Assembly: GCF_003932755.1 (NCBI RefSeq) | Contig: NZ_CP024202.1 | Location: 1,798,001-1,862,000 of the forward strand | DNA length: 64,000 nt | Direction of reading: 5' to 3' | Source of the DNA: Methylomicrobium sp. wino1 | GTDB taxonomy: Bacteria > Pseudomonadota > Gammaproteobacteria > Methylococcales > Methylomonadaceae | Shown here: positions 48,454-56,520 of the stretch, piece after piece | Position numbering within the stretch: the first letter of the stretch is position 1 | Layout: each line of letters opens with the position of its first letter | Notes under the pieces: generated by a model | Databases searched by the model: none | What the model was told of the DNA's origin: nothing | Seen by the model: only the letters and a program-made list of their open reading frames with translations | Translations under genes and position numbers: made by a program

Positions 48454-49194
48454 ATGAATGATAATGTTATAGACCAAGAGAAAATCAAAAAAATTTATCA
48501 GAATTGTTTTGTCAGCCCATCTAACCTTTCCCTTAATGATCCACAATTGCTGTATTTATTAAATTATTTTCCTGAAGATAAAAATATTCATATCTTGGAT
48601 GCAGGTTGTGGTGATGGACGTTATAGTGATTATCTGAAAAAAAAAGGCTATGTTAATATTTGTGCCGTGGATTTATTCGAACGATGCTCTAATATGGCGG
48701 TTGAGTATCAGACTGCAAGTGTTGATGCGCTACCTTTTGTTGACAACTCCGTTGATTTTATTTTTTCTAACTCAGTCATCTATTATGTTGAACCACCTAT
48801 CAAAGCATTAATAGAGTTTAACCGTATCTTGAAGTCCAACGGGATTTTGATGATCACTGCACACACTAAATGGTCACTTTTTACCTTTTTGCGAGTAATC
48901 AAGCGTGACTTACTCAATAGATCGAACATGTCGTACCTTTCGGGGGTTAAATTCTATTCTGCGAACTATTATCAAGATGCATTGTTGGCATCCAATTTTG
49001 AAGTGTTACTGAGGGATGGTTGGAGGTTTTCATTTTTCCTTTACCCTACTTACCGACTGATCGCCTCGGTGCTAAAAAAGTTTTCTGGTATCAAGTTCCC
49101 TGAGAAAAGTGCATACATCACTAAGAATCCTATTCTGGGAAAAATTAAAAGCGAAATTTCCTATCACTCAGTATTCATTGCCAAAAAGAAATAA
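48454..49194 (+). CDS. SAM-dependent methyltransferase
   Basis: Class I methyltransferase of 246 residues with the SAM motif ILDAGCGDGRYSDYLKKKG, the acidic VDALPFVDNSVDFIFSNSV and the middle motif NRILKSNGILMITAHTK. The substrate is unknown; a sugar or lipid carrier in this locus is plausible. It starts 82 bases after the glycosyltransferase. Base composition is intermediate between the AT-rich block before it and the genes after it. Confidence 0.83.
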   Translation: MNDNVIDQEKIKKIYQNCFVSPSNLSLNDPQLLYLLNYFPEDKNIHILDAGCGDGRYSDYLKKKGYVNICAVDLFERCSNMAVEYQTASVDALPFVDNSVDFIFSNSVIYYVEPPIKALIEFNRILKSNGILMITAHTKWSLFTFLRVIKRDLLNRSNMSYLSGVKFYSANYYQDALLASNFEVLLRDGWRFSFFLYPTYRLIASVLKKFSGIKFPEKSAYITKNPILGKIKSEISYHSVFIAKKK

Positions 49195-49207
49195 CAAATA
49201 ATAATTT

Positions 49208-50608
49208 ATGGAAATGATGGTTAACGTTTTAATGCCAAATAATCAACATTTCCATGAACGTGATTATATTCTGGCAATTATTTTTGATCATTTCCTTGGC
49301 CTGCAATGGCGTCATAAAGTAGCTGATATTGATTCCATCCGTATCCGCTTCGATGGTCAACCCGGTGAGATCCGAATGCCAGATGCGTTTTTTCGGGAAC
49401 TTGAAACACAATGGCTCAAGGATGACTGTTTGCCAGCACAGTCGCTAGCTCAATGGAATAGCCGTGAATTAATGGCGGACATCCCGCTTGTGGATGTCAA
49501 TATTCCAATTATTTATGGTAACCCTAATGCAACTGCTTGTGTGGATGAGCAATGCATCGAGCTACCCATCGACATCTTCGGTTCCGCGTTCTTCATGTTG
49601 TCACGCTATGAAGAAGCGGTATTGCCGGACCGCGACATTCACGGACGTTTTCCGTCGTCCGCATCGTTGGCTTATCGCGCCGGTTTTCTCGATCGTCCGA
49701 TCATTGATGAATATGTGGAAATTCTTTGGGCGGCCATGAAGCGGCTATGGCCCGGCTTGCAACGTAAGCCGCAACAGCGAAAGGTTCGGGTAACCTGCGA
49801 TGTGGATAGTCCTTATTTTTTTTACCCATCCATTACCGCGCCTGCCCGTATGCTTGCATCGGATTTGATAGAGCATCGTTCTCCCGGCAGAGCAGCTAGT
49901 CATTTGGCGGCGCGATGGCGAATATGGCGCGGCGATTATCATGCCGATCCGCATTATGCCGCGATACAGTGGATGATGGATGTCAATGAAAAGGCGGGAC
50001 GGCAAATGGCATTTTATTTCATTCCGGACAGGTTTCACCCGCGTCTGGATGGCCGTTACCGATTGTCCGAGCCGCGTATTCGCGGTTTGTTGCGGAATAT
50101 CCATGCACGAGGCCATGAAATCGGTTTGCATGCCAGTTATAACAGTTATTTGGATGCCGAGCAGACCTGCCGCGAGGCAGCAATGCTCCGTAACGCATTG
50201 GCGGAGGAGGGTATTAAGGCCGAGTTATTGGGCGGACGCCAGCACTTTTTGCGTTGGCAAACATCCGTGACCGCCCGTAATTGGGAGGCGGCAGGCATGC
50301 AGTATGATTCCACGCTTTGCTATGCCGATCGTACCGGCTTTCGTTGCGGCACCAGCCGCGAATACCCTATGTACGATTTGCAGGAACGCCGGCCTTTGAC
50401 TTTGCGCCAGCGCCCATTGATCGTAATGGAGTGTTCCGTCATCGCCGATCGTTATATGGGGTTGGGTTATAGTGATGAAGCCTTGGCGCTGATGTTACGC
50501 TTTAAAAATCGTGCTTTGCAATTCGGCGGAGAATTTACGTTATTGTGGCACAACAGCCATTTAGCGAATGATCGTGACCGGGTTTTTTATGAGACTCTGA
50601 TTCAATGA
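49208..50608 (+). CDS. Polysaccharide deacetylase-like protein
   Basis: Protein of 466 residues. The C-terminal half (about 195-460) looks like a NodB-type deacetylase fold: RVTCDVDSPYFFYPS in the metal-motif position, HEIGLHASYNSYLDAEQ in the H-box position and a late FTLLWHNSHL. The H-box lacks the second canonical His (HxxxH), so metal binding may be altered. The N-terminal 190 residues are an additional domain of unknown role (DUF7033-like). Base composition rises along the gene, with an AT-rich start. It is coupled to the epimerase gene by a four-base overlap. Confidence 0.72.
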   Translation: MEMMVNVLMPNNQHFHERDYILAIIFDHFLGLQWRHKVADIDSIRIRFDGQPGEIRMPDAFFRELETQWLKDDCLPAQSLAQWNSRELMADIPLVDVNIPIIYGNPNATACVDEQCIELPIDIFGSAFFMLSRYEEAVLPDRDIHGRFPSSASLAYRAGFLDRPIIDEYVEILWAAMKRLWPGLQRKPQQRKVRVTCDVDSPYFFYPSITAPARMLASDLIEHRSPGRAASHLAARWRIWRGDYHADPHYAAIQWMMDVNEKAGRQMAFYFIPDRFHPRLDGRYRLSEPRIRGLLRNIHARGHEIGLHASYNSYLDAEQTCREAAMLRNALAEEGIKAELLGGRQHFLRWQTSVTARNWEAAGMQYDSTLCYADRTGFRCGTSREYPMYDLQERRPLTLRQRPLIVMECSVIADRYMGLGYSDEALALMLRFKNRALQFGGEFTLLWHNSHLANDRDRVFYETLIQ

Positions 50609-51699
50609 TAAAAATTATTACCATTATCGGCGCCCGACCTCAATTCATCAAAGCGGCCGTTGTTTCAAAGACGTTTCGGGAGCGGGGTTCGTCGGTTCGG
50701 GAGATCATCGTTCATACCGGTCAACATTACGATACGAATATGTCCGATGTGTTTTTTGCCGAACTCGGTATACCCAAACCCGATTATCATTTAGGTATTG
50801 GCGGCGGCACGCATGGCCAAAACACGGGCCGTATGATTGAAAAAATTGAAGCCGTTTTATTGCGGGAACAGCCCGATTGGGTGTTGGTTTATGGCGATAC
50901 CGATTCCACGCTGGCTGGCGCTTTGGCGGCTTCGAAGCTGCATATCGCGGTCGCGCATGTCGAAGCCGGGTTGCGCTCTTTCAATCGCCGGATGCCGGAA
51001 GAGATTAATCGGGTGTTGACCGATCATATCGCCGATTTGCTGTTTACGCCGACGCATGCAGCGATGGCTAATTTGGCTAAAGAGGGGATTACAGGCAACC
51101 GGGTCCGGCAAGTCGGTGACGTGATGTACGATGCGGCATTGTATTACGGCGAAAAGGCCGCGCGCTGCAGTCGAATTCTGACGGCCCTAAATTTATCCGA
51201 CAAAGGCTATGTTCTCGCGACCGTGCATCGTGCCGAAAATACCGACGACCAACAACGCCTGCAGGTTATTTTGAACGGTTTTGCCGCATCCGGCCGGCGA
51301 GTGGTTTGGCCGATGCATCCTCGAACCCGGCAGCGTCTGGAAGATTTTGCCTTGGCTATCCCCGGCAATATTTCGGTTATCGACCCGGTCGGTTATTTGG
51401 ATATGGTTATGTTGGAACGACAGGCTGCCGTAATTGCCACCGATTCGGGCGGCGTGCAAAAAGAGGCTTTTTTTCATCGGGTGCCTTGCCTCACGCTAAG
51501 AGATGAGACCGAGTGGGTGGAATTGGTGGCCGGCGGTTGGAATCGTTTGACGGATGTCACGAATCCGAAGACGATCAGTCGCGATTTGTTGGTCTGCGAA
51601 CAATGTGCCGTCGAAACATTGCCCGTGTTGGATTGTTATGGACGGGGCGACAGTGCGCTGAGTGTTGTTGAAGCTTTGTTAAAGGAAAAAGCCGAATGA
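50605..51699 (+). CDS. wbpI: UDP-GlcNAc 2-epimerase family, WbpI-like
   Basis: Non-hydrolysing 2-epimerase of 364 residues. Typical motifs are IGARPQFIKAAVVSK, VHTGQHYDTNMSDVFF, VYGDTDSTLAGALAASKL, HVEAGLRSFNRRMPEEINR and TDSGGVQKEAFF. The RSFNRRMPEEINR form and the presence of wlbA and wlbB in the locus favour the WbpI type, which acts on UDP-GlcNAc3NAcA to give UDP-ManNAc3NAcA, rather than WecB. It is coupled by four-base overlaps to genes on both sides. Confidence 0.85.
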   Translation: MIKIITIIGARPQFIKAAVVSKTFRERGSSVREIIVHTGQHYDTNMSDVFFAELGIPKPDYHLGIGGGTHGQNTGRMIEKIEAVLLREQPDWVLVYGDTDSTLAGALAASKLHIAVAHVEAGLRSFNRRMPEEINRVLTDHIADLLFTPTHAAMANLAKEGITGNRVRQVGDVMYDAALYYGEKAARCSRILTALNLSDKGYVLATVHRAENTDDQQRLQVILNGFAASGRRVVWPMHPRTRQRLEDFALAIPGNISVIDPVGYLDMVMLERQAAVIATDSGGVQKEAFFHRVPCLTLRDETEWVELVAGGWNRLTDVTNPKTISRDLLVCEQCAVETLPVLDCYGRGDSALSVVEALLKEKAE

Positions 51700-52844
51700 G
51701 TCTTAAGATTTGTTATCTCGCGGCTATCGATCGGCGCAAGGATGTTGGGGTTGTTAATAAAATCGAGTCCACGATGCAGGCTTTGACGGGGAAAGGTTAC
51801 CATTGCGAGATTTTTTGGGGAACTGAAGACGGTTGGCGCGGTGTCATGCAGCTTCGAGAAAAATTACTGCGTCCGGATGTGGATTTGATCATTTTGCGTA
51901 GTTGCGGTTATTACTCACCTTTATTAGTGCCGGCGCTCATTGCCGCACGGAAAAAAGGCGCGAAAATTGTCATCGATATCCCTACGCCTGTTGTGAATGG
52001 ACTCATCGAGATTTGGGGACAAAAAACGAGTCTCCGAGGCGCTTTGACGCGTATGTTCTTATTGGTTTCAAGCCTGCCATGGTCGCATTGGGTCGCACAT
52101 CGGATTATTCAGTACGGCCGCGAGCATCCTTGGTTTATGATGGGTGTAAAAGATAAAACAGTCTTGGTGGGCAACGGTTTCAATACACAAGCGGTTTGCG
52201 TTAAAAATCATGTCGATAATTATGTCGGCGATGAGTTAGTTCTGATTGGCGTCGCCAAACTTTTTTTTTGGCATGGCTTCGATCGCGTCATTCAAGGTAT
52301 TGCCGCCTACGAGGCGGACCGACAAGCGGGTCTGCATTTCGGTCCGAATGTCGTTTTTTGGATCGTCGGGGCTGGGCCGGAAAAAGCGAAGTTGGAAGCG
52401 TTGGTCGATGATTTGGCTGTAACTGATTGTGTTAAATTCAAAGGTTTTCAAGTCGGTGATGAGCTGAATCAATCGTATGAAGCTTCGGATATTGCTGTTT
52501 CTTCGCTGGGGTTGCACCGTCAAAATTTGATGATGGCTTCGCCTTTAAAAACCAGGGAATATCTGGCAATGGGCTTGCCTGTGATTTTTTCTTATACGGA
52601 CGTCGATATCGATGAAGGCGAGGACTTTATATTTAAAGCCGCCGCGGATGATTCGTCGTTGTCTATTCAAGACATGCTGACATGGTATGTCGATTTACGA
52701 AAGAACGGCTTTGCTCCGAGTCGTGCGCACGAGTTCGCCCGGCATTATCTCGATTTTTCGGTAAAGACATGGGTGTATGAAGAGCTCTTGAATCCGCAAG
52801 AGACGAACCCGAACAAGCCAAAACCCGGTCGTTTAATAGGTTAA
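51696..52844 (+). CDS. Glycosyltransferase
   Basis: GT-B type glycosyltransferase of 382 residues. The N-terminal domain contains CYLAAIDRRKDVGVVNKIES and the C-terminal domain has ELVLIGVAKLFFWHGFDRVI, WIVGAGPEKAKLEALVDDLA and the donor-site stretch KTREYLAMGLPVIFSYTDVD. Donor and acceptor are unknown. It overlaps the epimerase by four bases. GC content is back near the chromosomal average. Confidence 0.83.
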   Translation: MSLKICYLAAIDRRKDVGVVNKIESTMQALTGKGYHCEIFWGTEDGWRGVMQLREKLLRPDVDLIILRSCGYYSPLLVPALIAARKKGAKIVIDIPTPVVNGLIEIWGQKTSLRGALTRMFLLVSSLPWSHWVAHRIIQYGREHPWFMMGVKDKTVLVGNGFNTQAVCVKNHVDNYVGDELVLIGVAKLFFWHGFDRVIQGIAAYEADRQAGLHFGPNVVFWIVGAGPEKAKLEALVDDLAVTDCVKFKGFQVGDELNQSYEASDIAVSSLGLHRQNLMMASPLKTREYLAMGLPVIFSYTDVDIDEGEDFIFKAAADDSSLSIQDMLTWYVDLRKNGFAPSRAHEFARHYLDFSVKTWVYEELLNPQETNPNKPKPGRLIG

Positions 52845-52851
52845 AGCGTTC

Positions 52852-52960
52852 CGCGTAGCCCGTATGCAGCGAAGCGGAATACGGGAAGTTCCGCGCCCCG
52901 AAATTTTCGGATTCCGTTTGGCTACATTCGGGCTACACCGATTTCGATCAACAATAATTC
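52852..52960. repeat. GTAGCCCGTATG-type repeat
   Basis: GTAGCCCGTATG...GCGGAATACGGG (about 52856-52886) recurs in fuller form at 59165-59202, where GTAGCCCGTAT pairs with ATACGGGCTAC. Here a second inverse copy, CGGGCTACACC, lies near 52930. It looks like a dispersed intergenic repeat. Confidence 0.55.
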
Positions 52961-52961
52961 A

Positions 52962-54119
52962 ATGATAGATTTAAATTCAATGTCCGTTGAACAAACAAAT
53001 ATAAGACTTGCCGTAATGATACCGACCTTGGCCGGCGGGGGAATGGAGCGCGTGCATATTTATTTGATTGAGGCATTTAGGCAAAAAGGGATTGAGGTCG
53101 ATTTATTGGTGTGTCAATTCAAAGGCCCGCTATGTCGGGATCTGCCGGATTCAGTCGACGTATTCGAATTGGCGCGACATAGTAGTTATTGGTTGCCGGT
53201 CGGACTTTGGCGTTATCTCAGGCAGCGCAAACCGACGCACATTTTGGCGGCGCCAAGTGATGTGGCTTTGGTCGCGTTATGGGCGACTCGCCGGTTGCGT
53301 TTGACGACGCCGATTGTGATGAGCGTGCATAATCATGTATCCACGCAGCGACAATTGATTGGCATTTTCAAGCGCTTGAAAGAACGTTTTGTGATGTCTC
53401 TTTTACGCCGATACTGTGCTGATTTACGAGCCGTAATCGCCGTTTCCGAAGGCGTCGCGCAGGATTTTAGCCGGTATTTGCCGGTTTCGCGGGAACGTCT
53501 TCATGTTGTTTACAATCCTGTCGTAACGCCGCGGACGCAGGGGCTTTTAGCTGAAGATCTGCCCATTCATGACATACCCGAAGATCGTCCCTGGGTCGTT
53601 TTTGCCGGGCGATTCGTAAAATTAAAAGGCTTGGACATTTTGCTTCCTGCATTCGCTCAGGTAGTCAAGCAGGTACAAGCGCGCTTGGTGCTTTTGGGAG
53701 ACGGGCCGTTAATATCAGTCATTGATAAGATGATTAGCGATTATGACTTGCATGCATGTGTTCATTGTCCGGGCTTTCAGACTAATCCTTTGCCTTGGAT
53801 GAATAAAGCAGCTGTCTTTGTTTTATCTTCCAGGACCGAAGGTTTACCCGGAGTGTTGATTGAGGCGATGGCGGCCGGAACTCAGATAGTCGCAACCGAC
53901 TGCCCAAGCGGACCCGCCGAAATATTGGAAGAAGGGCGTTATGGGCAATTGGTGCCGGTAGGCGATATCGATGCGCTTGGTAATGCCATCGTAAAGAGTT
54001 TGAAAGGGGAATTTCTTGTACCTCCCGAGCAATTAAAAGCCCGCGCCGAGGATTTTACGGTCGATAAAGCGGCAAATGCATATTTGGATTTGTTGCTGTC
54101 GGTACCGAGTCATTTGTAG
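52962..54119 (+). CDS. Glycosyltransferase family 4 protein
   Basis: GT4 glycosyltransferase of 385 residues. The N-terminal motif is MIPTLAGGGMERVHIYLIEA, and the C-terminal domain has WVVFAGRFVKLKGLDILLPA, LVLLGDGPLIS and the retaining-GT4 donor motif SSRTEGLPGVLIEAMAAGTQ. An alternative ATG at 52980 is possible. It is separated from the previous gene by a repeat and is the last plus-strand gene of the locus. Confidence 0.87.
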   Translation: MIDLNSMSVEQTNIRLAVMIPTLAGGGMERVHIYLIEAFRQKGIEVDLLVCQFKGPLCRDLPDSVDVFELARHSSYWLPVGLWRYLRQRKPTHILAAPSDVALVALWATRRLRLTTPIVMSVHNHVSTQRQLIGIFKRLKERFVMSLLRRYCADLRAVIAVSEGVAQDFSRYLPVSRERLHVVYNPVVTPRTQGLLAEDLPIHDIPEDRPWVVFAGRFVKLKGLDILLPAFAQVVKQVQARLVLLGDGPLISVIDKMISDYDLHACVHCPGFQTNPLPWMNKAAVFVLSSRTEGLPGVLIEAMAAGTQIVATDCPSGPAEILEEGRYGQLVPVGDIDALGNAIVKSLKGEFLVPPEQLKARAEDFTVDKAANAYLDLLLSVPSHL

Positions 54120-54273
54120 TCCAATTCAAAGTCCGTCTGAACAAACGACTGGATTATGCGCATTACTCATAAATTACCGTGTTAAAAATAACTTGAATCA
54201 AATTGATTTTTTATTGGCTGTCGGTTGGTAAATGGAGTCGTTTCTTACGAAAATTTGGGAACATACCGAATAT

Positions 54274-55101
54274 CTATGAGCCATAATCAGCGTGCAATGA
54301 CGAATTCTGGTTATTGTTGTCGGGCTCTAGTACTAAAAGTTTGGATATAAATGAACTATAAAAGAACTTGGTTAACTTGAATGGGGCCATGGGCTGTAAC
54401 GCTCTTAGCTTATTCGAATATTTTAATCCGTTTAGAAAATACGCCTTTAGACCATGACGGTTTGCAATGGCGATAATTTCTTTTTCAGTGCGGTAAAATG
54501 TTCTTTTACGGAGATAGGCTAAATGGGCTTGTGCGCATTGTGTAGAGGACAGGTGTTCCGTTAGTGCTTGTCTAAACCCAAGTAAAACCCATAGTCGATG
54601 CCATCCTGTTGATCTAAAAGTGTTTCCAAAGGGAACATGGGTATGGGTTTCCAGTAGTCTGAACTTGGGAGGAAAAATATGCACACTAATTGCGTCCGAT
54701 TTCATTATTCGAGACAATTCGGAAAAAACTTCATCAAGAACTTCTACATGTTCTAGAACTTGGCTGCTGAATAAAAAGTCTACAGAGTCGTCTTGTATCG
54801 GCAAATGATAGGGAGATTTATTAATGGTATGAAAACAGCTCTGATGCTCGGGAGCGACACTTTTTTTCGCTATTTCGATTCTCTCAGGATCTATATCGAA
54901 ACCAACAGTGTTACGGTAGCCTTTCTGAAGTAACAATTTTACTGTTTGGCCTGAGCCGCATCCAAAATCGATAATTGCATTATCGAAACTTGCTTTACGG
55001 CCAATATCATCAAGAATGGAAAAAATGTTTTGTATGTAATTTTGGTGCTTAATGCTCAAAATGCCCCCTTGATTATTTGGACGACACATGAAAACGGTCA
55101 A
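54274..55101 (-). CDS. SAM-dependent methyltransferase
   Basis: Class I methyltransferase of 275 residues. The SAM motif is AIIDFGCGSGQTVKLLLQKG, followed by VGFDIDPERIEIAKK and the acidic DDSVDFLFSSQVLEHVEVLD. The substrate is unknown; a role in modifying the surface glycan is plausible. Its start overlaps the stop of the upstream glycosyltransferase gene by four bases, so the two form a minus-strand pair convergent with the main cluster. Confidence 0.83.
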   Translation of the reverse strand: MTVFMCRPNNQGGILSIKHQNYIQNIFSILDDIGRKASFDNAIIDFGCGSGQTVKLLLQKGYRNTVGFDIDPERIEIAKKSVAPEHQSCFHTINKSPYHLPIQDDSVDFLFSSQVLEHVEVLDEVFSELSRIMKSDAISVHIFPPKFRLLETHTHVPFGNTFRSTGWHRLWVLLGFRQALTEHLSSTQCAQAHLAYLRKRTFYRTEKEIIAIANRHGLKAYFLNGLKYSNKLRALQPMAPFKLTKFFYSSFISKLLVLEPDNNNQNSSLHADYGS

Positions 55102-56120
55102 GAATTTTTCGACTTTTGTAAGACCTGCTCAAACAAAACAACATACTCTTCTATCATTCTATTCAGATTAAAGTGCCGCTCTGCATGAGAACGTGCATTC
55201 ATGCTCATATTATGTAAAGCAATCGGGTCTTGAGTCAATTCATGTATTGCGTTCACAAAACTCATAACATCATCAACAGGGCAAAGACGACCGACATGAT
55301 CCGATACTGCCTCAGGTAGTGACGAGACATTGGCAGCTACCACAGGCGTGCCGCAAGCCATCGCTTCCATGACTGCTCTAGGCAAACCTTCGCCGCGCGA
55401 CGGAAAAATCAATAAATCTGCTTGTCGGTAAGCCCCGCGTACCTGTTCTTGGTTAAGGCGCCCGATAGGTAGCAAGTTAGGCGGGCTGTTGGTAAAGTTT
55501 TTAGCAGGACGTAGCCCGGATGTATAACGAAGCTCGTACCTGCTGCCGAGCTCTCTGGCGATCGGAGCCAGTAGATCTGTCCCTTTACGCGCGGATAAGT
55601 TGCCCACGTAAATCAAGCGAACCGGGCGATTAAGCAAAGGTTCTTTATTTGAGAACGGAGGAGAAAAAAAATCGGTGTCTACCGCATTAACGATGACATG
55701 TGGTCTGGAGCAATGCAGAGTGCGAGCTAAAATATCCGCCGTGTAATGGCTAACTGCTACAACTGCATCAGCATGTTTTAAACTCTGGCGTACGAAATGC
55801 CGCACGAGGGAGTGGTGATAAATACGCTGCGGCTTACTTTTATAGGGTTCTAAAGCTGGATCAAGTACAAATAGTCTATCCACTGTTACCATGCGGGCAC
55901 CGGGGCGTATAAAAGCGAACCCATTCCAGCTGTTTGTTAAGATAATATCGGTATCGGCTGGTGGCGTTACTCGCTTGAGTAACCCCGGCGCGAATTCAAA
56001 ATATCGATTGAATGACTGCTTTATTACCTCACACCCAAATTTTTTTAAGCCGGCTGTTAGATAGTGAGTTGAAATATCCGACCCACTACCTGCGGCGATG
56101 TAAGGTATCCATATTTTCAT
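55098..56120 (-). CDS. Glycosyltransferase family 4 protein
   Basis: GT4 glycosyltransferase of 340 residues. Conserved stretches are WIPYIAAGSGSDISTHYLTA at the N-terminus, RLIYVGNLSARKGTDLLAPI in the middle and the donor motif PSRGEGLPRAVMEAMACGTP with VVAANVSSLPEAV. Donor and acceptor are unknown. First gene of the minus-strand pair with the methyltransferase. Marks the right end of the polysaccharide locus. Confidence 0.87.
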   Translation of the reverse strand: MKIWIPYIAAGSGSDISTHYLTAGLKKFGCEVIKQSFNRYFEFAPGLLKRVTPPADTDIILTNSWNGFAFIRPGARMVTVDRLFVLDPALEPYKSKPQRIYHHSLVRHFVRQSLKHADAVVAVSHYTADILARTLHCSRPHVIVNAVDTDFFSPPFSNKEPLLNRPVRLIYVGNLSARKGTDLLAPIARELGSRYELRYTSGLRPAKNFTNSPPNLLPIGRLNQEQVRGAYRQADLLIFPSRGEGLPRAVMEAMACGTPVVAANVSSLPEAVSDHVGRLCPVDDVMSFVNAIHELTQDPIALHNMSMNARSHAERHFNLNRMIEEYVVLFEQVLQKSKNS

Positions 56121-56520
56121 TTTTAATAGATCGATAATATTATTGGGTTGGGTTGTAATTTATCGCATGTCTCTTCAATGTCTATTTTCAGTTTACGTTT
56201 GTCCGTCAAGGTTTCCAGTGAAGTCAAAAACGACATAGCCTGCCGAATGCCCCCCTCTTAGGCAGCTAATCATGGGCTATGGAATTTAGGTGTTAGGTAA
56301 ATACATCCTTGGTTTGACGGCGGCTATCCCTGCTGACGACACCCGTCAATCGAACCACCGAACCCCTTTCCGAAATTTGAAGAAGACAAAGAGGTGCGCG
56401 CAACGTACTCGGTTTTTGTATAACGATAAGCGCAGAGCGTGGGGGTTATTTATGGAGGTTATTTTTTACCCTCCTAAGTCGAAAGACAATGCTCATGATT
56501 AGTTGCATGTTCTTAGGGAC
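56121..56520. repeat. Intergenic region with dispersed repeat, copy B
   Basis: No gene is seen in this 400-base gap. About 56277-56360 repeats the copy at 40430-40510, sharing GGCTATGGAATTTAGGTG and the GACGGCGGCT-TCCCTGC stretch, but the left inverted arm is missing. The end CAATCGAACCACCGAACCCC resembles the fragments near 43330 and 40500. Confidence 0.65.
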
